A stretch of 7,275 nucleotides of DNA, from the NCBI GenBank assembly GCA_019308985.1, contig JAFDHB010000170.1, positions 1-7,275 on the forward strand. The letters are read 5' to 3'. Made by a program: the position numbers and the translations under genes. Shown here piece by piece: positions 1-6,375 of this stretch; position 1 is the stretch's first letter; the number at the start of each line of letters is the position of its first letter. The notes under the pieces were generated by a model that worked only from the letters and a program-made list of their open reading frames with translations, was not told the DNA's origin and did no database searches. Origin of the DNA: Deltaproteobacteria bacterium. Its GTDB lineage: Bacteria; Desulfobacterota; DSM-4660; Desulfatiglandales; HGW-15.

Positions 1-1624
1 CATCCAGCCATACTTTTCCGATCTCCTTATCGTACCTCCTGATAATATCTATCTTTTTTTTTTTTTTTTGGGGAGAAAGAAGTAGGACCATCTTGTCTAT
101 TAGGGCATGGAAATCATTGTATTCAAAATGGGATTCCTTTGTCTTCACCAGATCCAGCAGTTCGGTAATGAGGTTGTTCACCCTTTGTGTCTCTTCCAAT
201 GCGATTTCGTAAAAATCATTCCTGAATTCCTCATCATCATATTTGGATGGGAGCAACTGGATAAAGGTGCCTATTGCAGTCATCGGATTCTTTATCTCAT
301 GGGCGAGTCTCGCCGCCAGGTTTCCAAGGAAAGAAAACTTTTCAGCCCTACTCAGAAGTCTCTGAGATCTCTTTAGTTCCTCCATCTGCTCTTTCAGCCT
401 GCTGTAAAGCTTGGCGTTTTCTATGGCTATGGCGATCTGGGGAGCAAAGATATCCAAAGTTTCTCTTGTTTCCCGGGGGACACCCTTGCCGCGTATACCG
501 TCTGTCGCGAGCACTCCTATGACCTTGGATCTGGTGATGAGAGGAACCACGTAAGCAGAGGTCGGTTGCCCATAGATCAACATAATGTTTTCTTTGCGAA
601 GCCTTGAACTCTTAACATCCGGGACATACTCCGACTTACCGGTATTGGCGACTCGGACCAGCAGATTGCTGACGCGGTCAAGGGGAATCTTGTAGTTTTT
701 TATGGCCTCGGGAACTCCTCCTTCAAAGCCCACCCCGTAAAGATACTCCAGACAACCCTCTTCTTCGTTCGCCAGCATGATCAAGGCCCGGTTTATCTCG
801 CATACGTTTGACAAGAGGTTCATAATCGACTTTAAGAGTTGATCCAATTCCAGCAGGGATAATATCGCTTTTCCCGTCTCTTGAATCGCCGTGACCTGTC
901 TGATTTTCCTGTCGAGTTCCTGGTTCAGTCGATTGACCTCTTCGTATTTCTGCTCGATAATCTTCTTGTCTTCCTCCATTTCCCGTATGGTTTCCATGAG
1001 CACTGCTTTTGAGCCAAAGAACCTGGAGAAGACCTCGTGAAACCTGTTTCGTGCCGTCCACCTTAGATGGTATTCACAGTAGGGTGCCCCTTCGAAAAAG
1101 CAACAATTCTCAACCAGTTTCAGCGGTCTTCCCCCCCACACAATGGGCATGTATGTGTAGGAGCCTTGGTTCATCAGGCAAAAATGCTTCGATACCTTCA
1201 TGCTCCCATCCCAGTGAAGCCTCACGATCGCTTCGTTTTTCTTTATTTCAACCAGCTCAACTCTCTTGTTCCTGTTATAGGTGTCGTTTATCTTTTGAGC
1301 GTGCTTGAGGGCGTCCTTGTAGGACCAGAATGCCTTTACCAAAATACGTTGGGTATATCCAAGAGAGGTGTTTTCAATGGCATACCTGGCGATCTCGTAG
1401 GCGAGTCTCTTGTCTTTGAAGAACCGGCTTGCCCTTTCGTAGAGCTCTGAGGCCAAGCCACAGGAAATCCAGTTGTTGGGATCTTTCAAGAAACTCTCAG
1501 GGTCAGCCAGCCGATCTATCTCAGGATGGAGACCCTCGAGCAAGAATGAACAATCACCATTGTTATGGCTTTTGGTATACCCCAGTATCGCCCTTGAATT
1601 GATGCAGCTCACTTCCTTTTCCAT
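1..1624 (-). CDS. GAF-domain sensor histidine kinase, 3' end (ATPase domain) beyond the window
   Basis: This frame is open without a stop from an ATG at 1624 to the window edge (541 full codons). An in-frame stop (TAA at 1672-1670) lies just upstream, and a GGAG lies 8 bases before the ATG. Residues about 1-200 form a soluble domain I cannot name; near its end are Cys174, Cys175, Gly179, Cys183 and Trp189 (pattern CC-x3-G-x3-C-x5-W), reminiscent of small sensory domains of the V4R/XylR_N kind. Residues about 200-243 look like a coiled coil. Residues about 244-405 are a GAF ligand-sensing domain, and a short linker leads to a HisKA H-box (AHEIKNPMTAIG) with His442 as the expected phosphorylated residue. 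No membrane segment or signal peptide is seen, so it is probably cytoplasmic. The HATPase domain should lie left of position 1. A 16-A run encodes Q519 and K520-K524 between HisKA and the ATPase. Its likely partner is the NtrC-type regulator at 5032, but this is inferred. Kinase identity is certain; the stimulus is unknown. Confidence 0.93.
   Translation of the reverse strand, partial: MEKEVSCINSRAILGYTKSHNNGDCSFLLEGLHPEIDRLADPESFLKDPNNWISCGLASELYERASRFFKDKRLAYEIARYAIENTSLGYTQRILVKAFWSYKDALKHAQKINDTYNRNKRVELVEIKKNEAIVRLHWDGSMKVSKHFCLMNQGSYTYMPIVWGGRPLKLVENCCFFEGAPYCEYHLRWTARNRFHEVFSRFFGSKAVLMETIREMEEDKKIIEQKYEEVNRLNQELDRKIRQVTAIQETGKAILSLLELDQLLKSIMNLLSNVCEINRALIMLANEEEGCLEYLYGVGFEGGVPEAIKNYKIPLDRVSNLLVRVANTGKSEYVPDVKSSRLRKENIMLIYGQPTSAYVVPLITRSKVIGVLATDGIRGKGVPRETRETLDIFAPQIAIAIENAKLYSRLKEQMEELKRSQRLLSRAEKFSFLGNLAARLAHEIKNPMTAIGTFIQLLPSKYDDEEFRNDFYEIALEETQRVNNLITELLDLVKTKESHFEYNDFHALIDKMVLLLSPQKKKKKIDIIRRYDKEIGKVWLD
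54..69 (-). repeat. A16 homopolymer in the kinase coding strand
   Basis: Sixteen consecutive T on the plus strand give sixteen A in the kinase message, directly after four C. As written, the frame is kept and reads Q-K-K-K-K-K-I-D. One A fewer gives AGA then an immediate TAG; one A more gives eight codons and then TAA. Either slip would cut the kinase between the HisKA and ATPase domains. The tract is far longer than a lysine-rich stretch needs and is the only homopolymer of this size in the window. It could be a slippage or phase-variation site, or its length could be a sequencing uncertainty. Confidence 0.9.
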
Positions 1625-1797
1625 GCTTCCTACTCCCCAACAAGGCTCCCCACGGCCAGTTGACGGGTCTTATTATCCCCTGCTGCGCCCGCTTGGATCA
1701 TAAGGGCTTTGGCCGGGTGGCCAAGCCTCGTTAACCCCTGTACCAAGCAGGCTGAAGGCCATCGGGCTGAGTCAAACATGGCTTGCTTCTACCTGTC
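1625..1797. other. Intergenic gap with two small inverted repeats
   Basis: This gap lies between two minus-strand genes. A bulged hairpin at 1705-1727 pairs GGCTT(T)GGCC with GGCCAAGCC around a GGGT loop. A second perfect 6-base stem (ACCTGT/ACAGGT, 3-base loop) at 1791-1805 covers the stop codon of the radical SAM gene. Neither is followed by a T run on the minus strand, so neither is a standard intrinsic terminator. I see no convincing promoter for the kinase here. No gene is supported. Confidence 0.5.
1705..1727. other. Bulged stem-loop between radical SAM and kinase genes
   Basis: The arms GGCTT-T-GGCC and GGCCAAGCC form nine base pairs with one bulged T and a four-base GGGT loop. It lies about 80 bases upstream of the kinase start. 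It might be an mRNA structure, a processing site or a weak terminator. The absence of a trailing U run argues against efficient intrinsic termination. Confidence 0.4.
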
Positions 1798-3336
1798 CTA
1801 CAGGTCAAGCTGCCGGATACTTCTCTGCCCAGCCCTCAGTTTCTTGTATTTCTCGCTGATCCCTGGAATCGTCTTTCTGAAATGCCGCAAGCTTTCGCTC
1901 CTGGCATCGAACACTGTCCTATCGCGCCCCTTGAAACAAGATTGTGGAATCTCCTCGTCTCCTAGTGCACTTGCGGGGAAACGAAAAAAGGGCATCATGT
2001 TCAATATTTCGTCTTGCAGCTTTTCCGTGGGACTGGATAAATTGAATATCTCTTCCATGTACCAGAGGACCTTCTCGAAACCGAGATCCTTGGATGGCCG
2101 GGTAACGATATTATCGCTGAACACGCCATTGTCCTGAAAATCGACATCGGGCAGGGACTTTGCGAAATCATAAAGTTTCGTCTTCGGGTAGACCCTGCAT
2201 TCCCCTATCTTGAACACGTATCCTCCTGGGCCACTGTTTCTTGAGAGTTCCTTGACGAAACGAAGGCTTTCCTCCAGATCCTTCTCAGTGTCTCCCGGAT
2301 AACCTGCAATCATGAAGATCATTATGGGGATGCCGCATCTTACGGCCTCATTGAAAAGCCGCACCGTATTCCCGATGTACTTTTCATAATGGATACGATC
2401 CCTTACCTTGTTCATCCGCTTCAAGGTGTCATAACTGGCGGATTCAAGACCAAGGGCGATCATGCCGACCGCGTCTGATATCTCGTGAATAATAGACGGG
2501 TCCATCACATCACTGCGAGTCTCGAAATTGACCTTCAATCCCAGGGAACGTAACATCGGGAACAGGTGAAAAGACCTGAAAAGGGCGTCACTCACAAGGA
2601 GCGTTCTGGCATTACACCTCCCTGAGAGCCTTTCCAAATCCGCCCTAACTATTTGGTATGGGACTTCTCTGCGGACTGGTCTGATGAACTCTTCCATACA
2701 AAAGTTACACCTGTAGGGGCACCCTCTGCTAAAGCTATAGGGCAAAATATCATAGGCCATAGGGTACCTTAAGAGGCCGAGATCCAGGAGGGCCTTTTCT
2801 TTGAGGTCTAGACCCTGGCTCTGCCTGTTTATCTGAATACTCCCTCCCCGCCTGAAAACACTATTCTGGATCTCCTCCTTTCGGGGGTCTCCTCCCTTCT
2901 CCAGGACCGATATGATTTGCAGCGCCCATCGCTCTCCTTCCCCCAACACGATAAGATCTATTGCCGAGGTCCTAATGAGCAAATCCTCATAATAGAGGGT
3001 CGGGAAGTAACCGCCCATAAAGACGAAAATATCAGGATCTATTGCCTTGATTTTCTCACTCAGGTAAATCGATTCCTCAGCTTGGGATATGGCCGTGCAA
3101 GATATCCCGACACCTGATGGTTTCATGGATCTTACATCTTCCAGGAAGGAGGCGTAGATCCGCTCCTTGCCCCTTTTGTTGAGGGGTAATCCATAGTCTA
3201 CCGGGATAGAAACAACCTTTATATCCGCCTCGGGGATATTTGCTTTAACAAAGCTGCCAATCTCCAGGAGAGGCAAGGGATAGGCAGGGATATACATATC
3301 GATATTCTTTGAAATTGGTTCGACCAGGAGAATCAT
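1798..3336 (-). CDS. Radical SAM protein with N-terminal cobalamin-binding-type domain
   Basis: The 512-residue protein has a Rossmann-like B12-binding-type region at about residues 1-145 (MILLVEP at the start, GGYFPT at 108-113, VLGEGE at 130-135). A radical SAM barrel follows, with the [4Fe-4S] ligands Cys206, Cys210 and Cys213 in CPYRCNFC and a GLESAS strand at 296-301. The C-terminal 80-100 residues are unassigned. Such enzymes cleave S-adenosylmethionine to a 5'-deoxyadenosyl radical and often methylate or rearrange unactivated carbons in lipids, cofactors or peptides; the substrate here is unknown. The His of the classical DxHxxG cobalamin motif is not apparent, as is common in this class. 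A GTG at 3387 would give 17 more residues, but it lies upstream of the -10 box of the promoter at 3370-3398, and the family usually begins at the first beta strand, so ATG at 3336 is preferred although its ribosome binding site is weak. The acyltransferase gene lies 152 bases upstream on the same strand, suggesting possible co-expression. Confidence 0.92.
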   Translation of the reverse strand: MILLVEPISKNIDMYIPAYPLPLLEIGSFVKANIPEADIKVVSIPVDYGLPLNKRGKERIYASFLEDVRSMKPSGVGISCTAISQAEESIYLSEKIKAIDPDIFVFMGGYFPTLYYEDLLIRTSAIDLIVLGEGERWALQIISVLEKGGDPRKEEIQNSVFRRGGSIQINRQSQGLDLKEKALLDLGLLRYPMAYDILPYSFSRGCPYRCNFCMEEFIRPVRREVPYQIVRADLERLSGRCNARTLLVSDALFRSFHLFPMLRSLGLKVNFETRSDVMDPSIIHEISDAVGMIALGLESASYDTLKRMNKVRDRIHYEKYIGNTVRLFNEAVRCGIPIMIFMIAGYPGDTEKDLEESLRFVKELSRNSGPGGYVFKIGECRVYPKTKLYDFAKSLPDVDFQDNGVFSDNIVTRPSKDLGFEKVLWYMEEIFNLSSPTEKLQDEILNMMPFFRFPASALGDEEIPQSCFKGRDRTVFDARSESLRHFRKTIPGISEKYKKLRAGQRSIRQLDL

Positions 3337-3369
3337 GGGAAGAAACCCGATCCGAAGATTTGACCTGAA

Positions 3370-3398
3370 ATGATATTGGAAAATCACGGAAATGTCAA
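3370..3398 (-). promoter_or_regulatory. Predicted sigma-70 promoter for the radical SAM gene
   Basis: On the minus strand, a perfect -35 box TTGACA (3398-3393) is followed by exactly 17 bases and a -10 box TATCAT (3375-3370, five of six matches). Transcription would start near 3363, giving a leader of about 27 bases before ATG 3336. This placement makes the upstream GTG at 3387 unusable from this transcript. Confidence 0.65.
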
Positions 3399-3488
3399 AA
3401 TGGATCTGTTCTGTCCCTGGCCGGGCATCTCTGTCCCGATCTTAGAAGAGATAGCTCAAGAAGATCCCCCTCTCCATGCCTTCTGGAG

Positions 3489-4472
3489 TTATGCGCCGTT
3501 GCTCTTTAGGGTTGGCCCTGTAAAGGAGATAGCCTGCGCCCTGGACCCCTTCCTGTCAAGGACGTAATAAGCTTTTCCTATTTCCGCATAGGTTTTCCAC
3601 TGGTACCATGCGTCGGGATGGGCGTAGATGAGCCTTTCCAGATACTTGAGAATGGCAACCCCCACGGAATAGGTCCTTCTGCCCAGGGCTTGAAGGATTC
3701 CTTCGTAATCATCAAGGATCAATTGGTACCTATCCAAGCTGAGCCTGTGGAGGATCCCGAAAATGACCGTCGTGTCCGTCCTCCTCTGGATCAGGTTGAT
3801 GGTCTTGTCAACACCCACTCTCTTGTTGAGGAAAAACATGCTCTCGTTTCTGGAGGGTCTCCATTCTTCTATCTCATCACACTCCAAGAAGACAATCCGG
3901 TTGTTCCTTAACTCCTTGATTATTTGAATTACTATGTTCTTCTCCTCACCTGCATCGATGATCCTTAATCCCAGGTCTCTTGTCTTCAAATACAGAGTTT
4001 CTTTGAGGTGCCTTGTTGAGAATTTCGCAACGACTGATATTGGGTATCCCTTGAGGGCCAGAAATATGGGGATATATTCTATGCCCCCAAAGTGCCCCGT
4101 TACGAAAAGCACCCCGTTTCCCCGACACAGGCCCTTCTCAAGCCTCTCCAGGCTCGCCCCCGTATTTATGCTCGCTTCAAAGAAGCCTCTCAGCTTTTCT
4201 AATTCTTCGTAGGCATTAAAGATCTTCTCATAGTAGTGAGCCAGTATCCCCTGAAATACCTGTCTTTTCAGTTCCTCTATTTCTGATCTTTCCCTCCTCC
4301 CCTGAAAGGCCTGTTCAAGGGATTCCTTAATCCTTTGTTTTTCTTCTCTGTTGAACAGGTAAAAAATGGTGCCGAGCATCTTGAGGTACTGGTATGTCAA
4401 TCTCCAGCCCAGCCTCTGGTAGAGAAAGACGTTGATCCTCCACTGTAAGAAAGAGCTGAGTCTTACCCGCAA
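3489..4472 (-). CDS. LpxL/HtrB-family (lipid A type) acyltransferase
   Basis: The 327-residue product matches the Lip_A_acyltrans family, which transfers fatty acyl chains from acyl-ACP to lipid A precursors or related glycolipids and phospholipids at the inner membrane. The catalytic HX4E motif is present as GHFGGIE with His127 and Glu132. The C-terminal YAHPDAWYQWK (283-293) matches the conserved HPxxW block. A weakly hydrophobic N-terminal stretch (about 25-40) may anchor it. The start is TTG at 4472: an AGAAGGAGG ribosome binding site lies 9 bases upstream, no ATG or GTG lies between the upstream in-frame stop (TAG at 4517-4515) and this codon, and the next Met is residue 32. Where typical members have a DQ block after the central strand, this one reads LECDEIEEWRPSR, so the acceptor may differ from Kdo2-lipid A. 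It is the first gene after the sigma-54-like promoter at 4562-4577. Family assignment is firm; the exact substrate is not. Confidence 0.9.
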   Translation of the reverse strand: MRVRLSSFLQWRINVFLYQRLGWRLTYQYLKMLGTIFYLFNREEKQRIKESLEQAFQGRRERSEIEELKRQVFQGILAHYYEKIFNAYEELEKLRGFFEASINTGASLERLEKGLCRGNGVLFVTGHFGGIEYIPIFLALKGYPISVVAKFSTRHLKETLYLKTRDLGLRIIDAGEEKNIVIQIIKELRNNRIVFLECDEIEEWRPSRNESMFFLNKRVGVDKTINLIQRRTDTTVIFGILHRLSLDRYQLILDDYEGILQALGRRTYSVGVAILKYLERLIYAHPDAWYQWKTYAEIGKAYYVLDRKGSRAQAISFTGPTLKSNGA

Positions 4473-4481
4473 TTCCAGCGG

Positions 4482-4490
4482 CCTCCTTCT
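4482..4490 (-). promoter_or_regulatory. Strong ribosome binding site fixing the TTG start
   Basis: The minus strand reads AGAAGGAGG, then nine bases, then TTG. Seven bases (AAGGAGG) match the 16S anti-Shine-Dalgarno complement. This decides the start of the acyltransferase at an uncommon TTG codon. Confidence 0.75.
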
Positions 4491-4561
4491 GGTCCACCCC
4501 CTGATGATCTTCCCCTAGATTGGAAGATAAGCGGAGCAGGTTTTTTCCAAATTTTGTCATA

Positions 4562-4577
4562 TGCGATTCTTGTGCCA
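4562..4577 (-). promoter_or_regulatory. Predicted sigma-54 (-24/-12) promoter for the acyltransferase
   Basis: The minus strand reads TGGCACAAGAATCGCA. The GG (-25/-24) and GC (-13/-12) doublets have the required 12-base offset. The -24 element TGGCAC is perfect, and the -12 element is TCGCA instead of TTGCA, a single mismatch. Transcription would begin near 4551, giving a leader of about 79 bases to the TTG start. The divergent neighbour is an NtrC-family activator, the protein class that sigma-54 polymerase needs, which strengthens the call. Confidence 0.65.
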
Positions 4578-4705
4578 ATCTATCCGTTTCCCCCCATGAA
4601 CTCAGGGATTGGTAACGGCACCTGCGGTTCTTGTAAGTCATCTAAATAGTTAGCATTCCCTCCTCGCCTTCCGCATCTTTATTGTAGTTCCTCCCCATCA
4701 ATCAA

Positions 4706-4740
4706 AGCGCGCCCGCATAGGAGCCTACAAAATTTGCGCT
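4706..4740. promoter_or_regulatory. Nested dyad, candidate enhancer/operator site
   Basis: Outer arms AGCGC (4706-4710) and GCGCT (4736-4740) surround inner arms TAGG (4718-4721) and CCTA (4724-4727); both pairs share a centre near 4722.5-4723. That centre is about 170 bases upstream of the predicted sigma-54 transcription start, within the usual range for NtrC-type enhancers. The arms are short, so chance occurrence is possible. Confidence 0.35.
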
Positions 4741-4762
4741 GTTCTTGCTGTTTTTGTAATAT
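4734..4762 (+). promoter_or_regulatory. Weak candidate sigma-70 promoter toward the response regulator
   Basis: TTGCGC (4734-4739) and TAATAT (4757-4762) are separated by 17 bases, each matching four of six consensus positions. It would leave a leader of about 260 bases carrying the inverted repeat at 4935-4987. It overlaps the right arm of the dyad at 4706-4740, which would suit autoregulation. The call is tentative; TTGACC near 4830 with AT-rich sequence behind it is an alternative. Confidence 0.25.
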
Positions 4763-4780
4763 TATGACGATTTTTGTCAC
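4751..4780. repeat. Direct repeat TTTTTGTnA with 20-base period
   Basis: TTTTTGTAAT (4751-4760) and TTTTTGTCAC (4771-4780) agree at eight of ten positions and are spaced exactly 20 bases, about two helical turns. Such an arrangement can bind a regulator on one face of DNA. T-richness makes coincidence possible. Confidence 0.3.
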
Positions 4781-4934
4781 TTTGGGGAAAAGGTAGAAAT
4801 ATTTGGCAGGGGAAGCAAGTTCACAACCCTTGACCTTAAGTTCGATATATGGTGATATAAATTTGATTTTTTCGGACCTGATTACTGTTCCTTAGCCAAC
4901 ATCACAACCTATTAGACTTCTAGCAAATACCTGG

Positions 4935-4987
4935 TCGATTCAAGGCCTCATCCCTCCCCTTGGGAGGGAATCTCAGCGATGAATCGA
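4935..4987. other. Nested inverted repeat in the leader of the response regulator
   Basis: Outer arms TCGATTCA (4935-4942) and TGAATCGA (4980-4987) are perfect over eight bases. They enclose inner arms TCCCTCC (4951-4957) and GGAGGGA (4963-4969) around a five-base loop. Internal loops of eight and ten bases separate the two stems. It lies 44 bases before the ATG at 5032. It could fold in the mRNA or serve as an operator. There is no U run after it, so it is not a plain intrinsic terminator. Confidence 0.5.
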
Positions 4988-5013
4988 ATGCGAGGGTACT
5001 TGACTCCTAACCA

Positions 5014-5023
5014 TCAGGCCTGA
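5014..5023. other. Palindrome TCAGGCCTGA next to the ribosome binding site
   Basis: This perfect 10-base palindrome abuts the GAGGAG ribosome binding site (5022-5027) of the response regulator. It could be a protein-binding half of a control site, but such short palindromes occur by chance. Confidence 0.25.
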
Positions 5024-5031
5024 GGAGATCT

Positions 5032-6375
5032 ATGGATGCCAAAAAAAGTGTCCTTGTCGTAGATGATGAGCTGGGTGTCCGTCAGTCTTTTTACATGGTA
5101 TTGAAGGACCAGTATGACGTCCACCTTGCTGCCACAGGCGAAGAGGCCCTGGATATCTTTACCAAGAAATCCATCGATCTTGTCCTCCTGGACATCCGGC
5201 TTCCCGACATCGATGGCCTTTCCCTCCTCGAAAAACTCAAAGAAATTGATCGGGGGAGCGAAGTAATAATGGTCACCGCGGTCAAGGAAATCAAGGCTGC
5301 GGTTCAGGCGGTAAAACTAGGCGCATACGAATACATTGTAAAGCCCTTTTCCGTGGAGGAGGTACTCAACACTATCAAGAGGGCATTGGAGAAGCATGAA
5401 CTCGAAAAGGAAGTCGTCTATCTCAGGAATGAGCTGCAAAGGTACGAGGCCTTTCAAGAGATCGTGGGCCAAGATGAAAAGATGCAGGAGGTGTTTCAGC
5501 TGGTCTCCACCATAGCGGATAGTGATGGTGCCGTACTCATACAAGGAGAGAGCGGGACGGGCAAGGAACTCGTAGCAAGGGCCATTCATAATCTGAGCCG
5601 CAGGAAGATCCATCCCTTTGTTGTCGTGAATTGCGCGGCTATTCCTTCGAGCCTGATGGAGAGCGCCCTGTTCGGCCACCACAGGGGGGCGTTTACAGGC
5701 GCCGTGGCCACCACTATAGGGAAACTCGAGATGGCAAACAGGGGCACAGTGTTCCTGGATGACATCGATACCCTGGATACCAATATGCAGGCAAAGCTAT
5801 TGAGGGTAATCCAGGAAAAGGAATTTGAAAGACTCGGGAGCACGAAGACAATTACGGTAAACGTCAGGTTTATTGCGGCCTCAAACAAGAACCTCCAGAA
5901 GTTGATAGAAGAAGGGAGCTTTAGGGAAGACCTCTATTACCGGCTCAACGTATTCCCCATAACACTCCCCCCTTTGCGGGAGAGAAAAAGGGATATTCCC
6001 CTGCTACTGGACCATTTCCTCAAGTTGAACGCAAAGAATACCGGCAGGCCCCCTAAACGATTCTCCAAGAGGGCCATAAAGACGCTCATGGAATACGATT
6101 GGCCGGGCAATGTCCGCGAGCTTCAAAACCTTGTGGAAAGATGCTTCACCATTTCCAGGAATTCGGTGATTCACCTGGACGACATTGTTCCTTACAGGAG
6201 AGAGAAGACGGGGGTCAAGGAAATGACCCTCAAGGAGGCGGTTGCAGACTTTGAAAGGAGGTATGTCAACGAAATTCTGGAGCTGGTCAACGGCAACAGG
6301 AAAAAGGCCGCAGAGATCCTCGGAGTTCACAGGAACACCCTTTCTGCCAAGGTGGATACTATTAAACCCAAGTAG
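5032..6375 (+). CDS. NtrC-family sigma-54-dependent response regulator
   Basis: The 447-residue protein is a complete bacterial enhancer-binding protein. The receiver domain (about 5-120) has acidic residues Asp11-Asp12, phosphoacceptor Asp54, Thr82 and Lys104. The AAA+ domain (about 143-375) has Walker A GESGTGKE (172-179), the switch Asn200, the sigma-54-contacting GAFTGA loop (219-224), and arginines 298 and 304 in FREDLYYRLN as finger candidates. Walker B reads FLDDID, with Asp244 where most relatives have Glu. A Fis-type helix-turn-helix lies at about 405-443 (AAEILGVHRNTLSAK). When phosphorylated it should hexamerise on an upstream site and remodel sigma-54 polymerase. The ATG follows GAGGAG by four bases. 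It is divergent from the acyltransferase with the sigma-54-like promoter, a probable target, and may be paired with the kinase at 1-1624. Its length is typical of the family. The regulon and signal are not readable from the sequence. Confidence 0.96.
   Translation: MDAKKSVLVVDDELGVRQSFYMVLKDQYDVHLAATGEEALDIFTKKSIDLVLLDIRLPDIDGLSLLEKLKEIDRGSEVIMVTAVKEIKAAVQAVKLGAYEYIVKPFSVEEVLNTIKRALEKHELEKEVVYLRNELQRYEAFQEIVGQDEKMQEVFQLVSTIADSDGAVLIQGESGTGKELVARAIHNLSRRKIHPFVVVNCAAIPSSLMESALFGHHRGAFTGAVATTIGKLEMANRGTVFLDDIDTLDTNMQAKLLRVIQEKEFERLGSTKTITVNVRFIAASNKNLQKLIEEGSFREDLYYRLNVFPITLPPLRERKRDIPLLLDHFLKLNAKNTGRPPKRFSKRAIKTLMEYDWPGNVRELQNLVERCFTISRNSVIHLDDIVPYRREKTGVKEMTLKEAVADFERRYVNEILELVNGNRKKAAEILGVHRNTLSAKVDTIKPK

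Larger units (their letters stand above)
4578..5031. other. Divergent regulatory region, no gene supported
   Basis: This stretch between the sigma-54-like promoter and the response regulator is AT-richer than its flanks and has no credible coding frame. A possible 104-codon reading frame on the minus strand (4641 down to 4327) lacks a spaced ribosome binding site, overlaps the acyltransferase and resembles no family, so I do not call it. The region contains a dyad (4706-4740), a possible plus-strand promoter (4734-4762), a direct repeat (4751-4780), a nested inverted repeat (4935-4987) and a short palindrome (5014-5023). It is a plausible control region for both flanking genes. Confidence 0.6.

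Noticed and set aside
723..1061. A 112-codon minus-strand frame inside the kinase region
   Set aside because: It lies in another frame of the kinase, has low-complexity Gly/Arg-rich translation, and the kinase frame is continuous with clear domains.
1791..1805. Hairpin over the radical SAM stop codon as a terminator
   Set aside because: The stem is only six base pairs and no T run follows on the minus strand.
4327..4641. A 104-codon minus-strand frame upstream of and overlapping the acyltransferase
   Set aside because: It has no well-spaced ribosome binding site, no recognisable domain, overlaps a well-supported gene, and crosses the sigma-54-like promoter.
4796..4817. TTTGGCAGGGGAAGCAAG on the plus strand as a sigma-54 promoter for the regulator gene
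   Set aside because: GG and GC are offset by 10 bases rather than the required 12.
4810..4826. Second sigma-54-like site on the minus strand (GGGTTGTGAACTTGCT)
   Set aside because: The -12 part and the spacing fit, but the -24 part keeps only GG of TGGCAC, and a much better site lies at 4562-4577.
5317..5888. Minus-strand frames of 100-121 codons opposite the response regulator
   Set aside because: These are antisense shadows of a strongly conserved AAA+ gene and show no motif or ribosome binding site.
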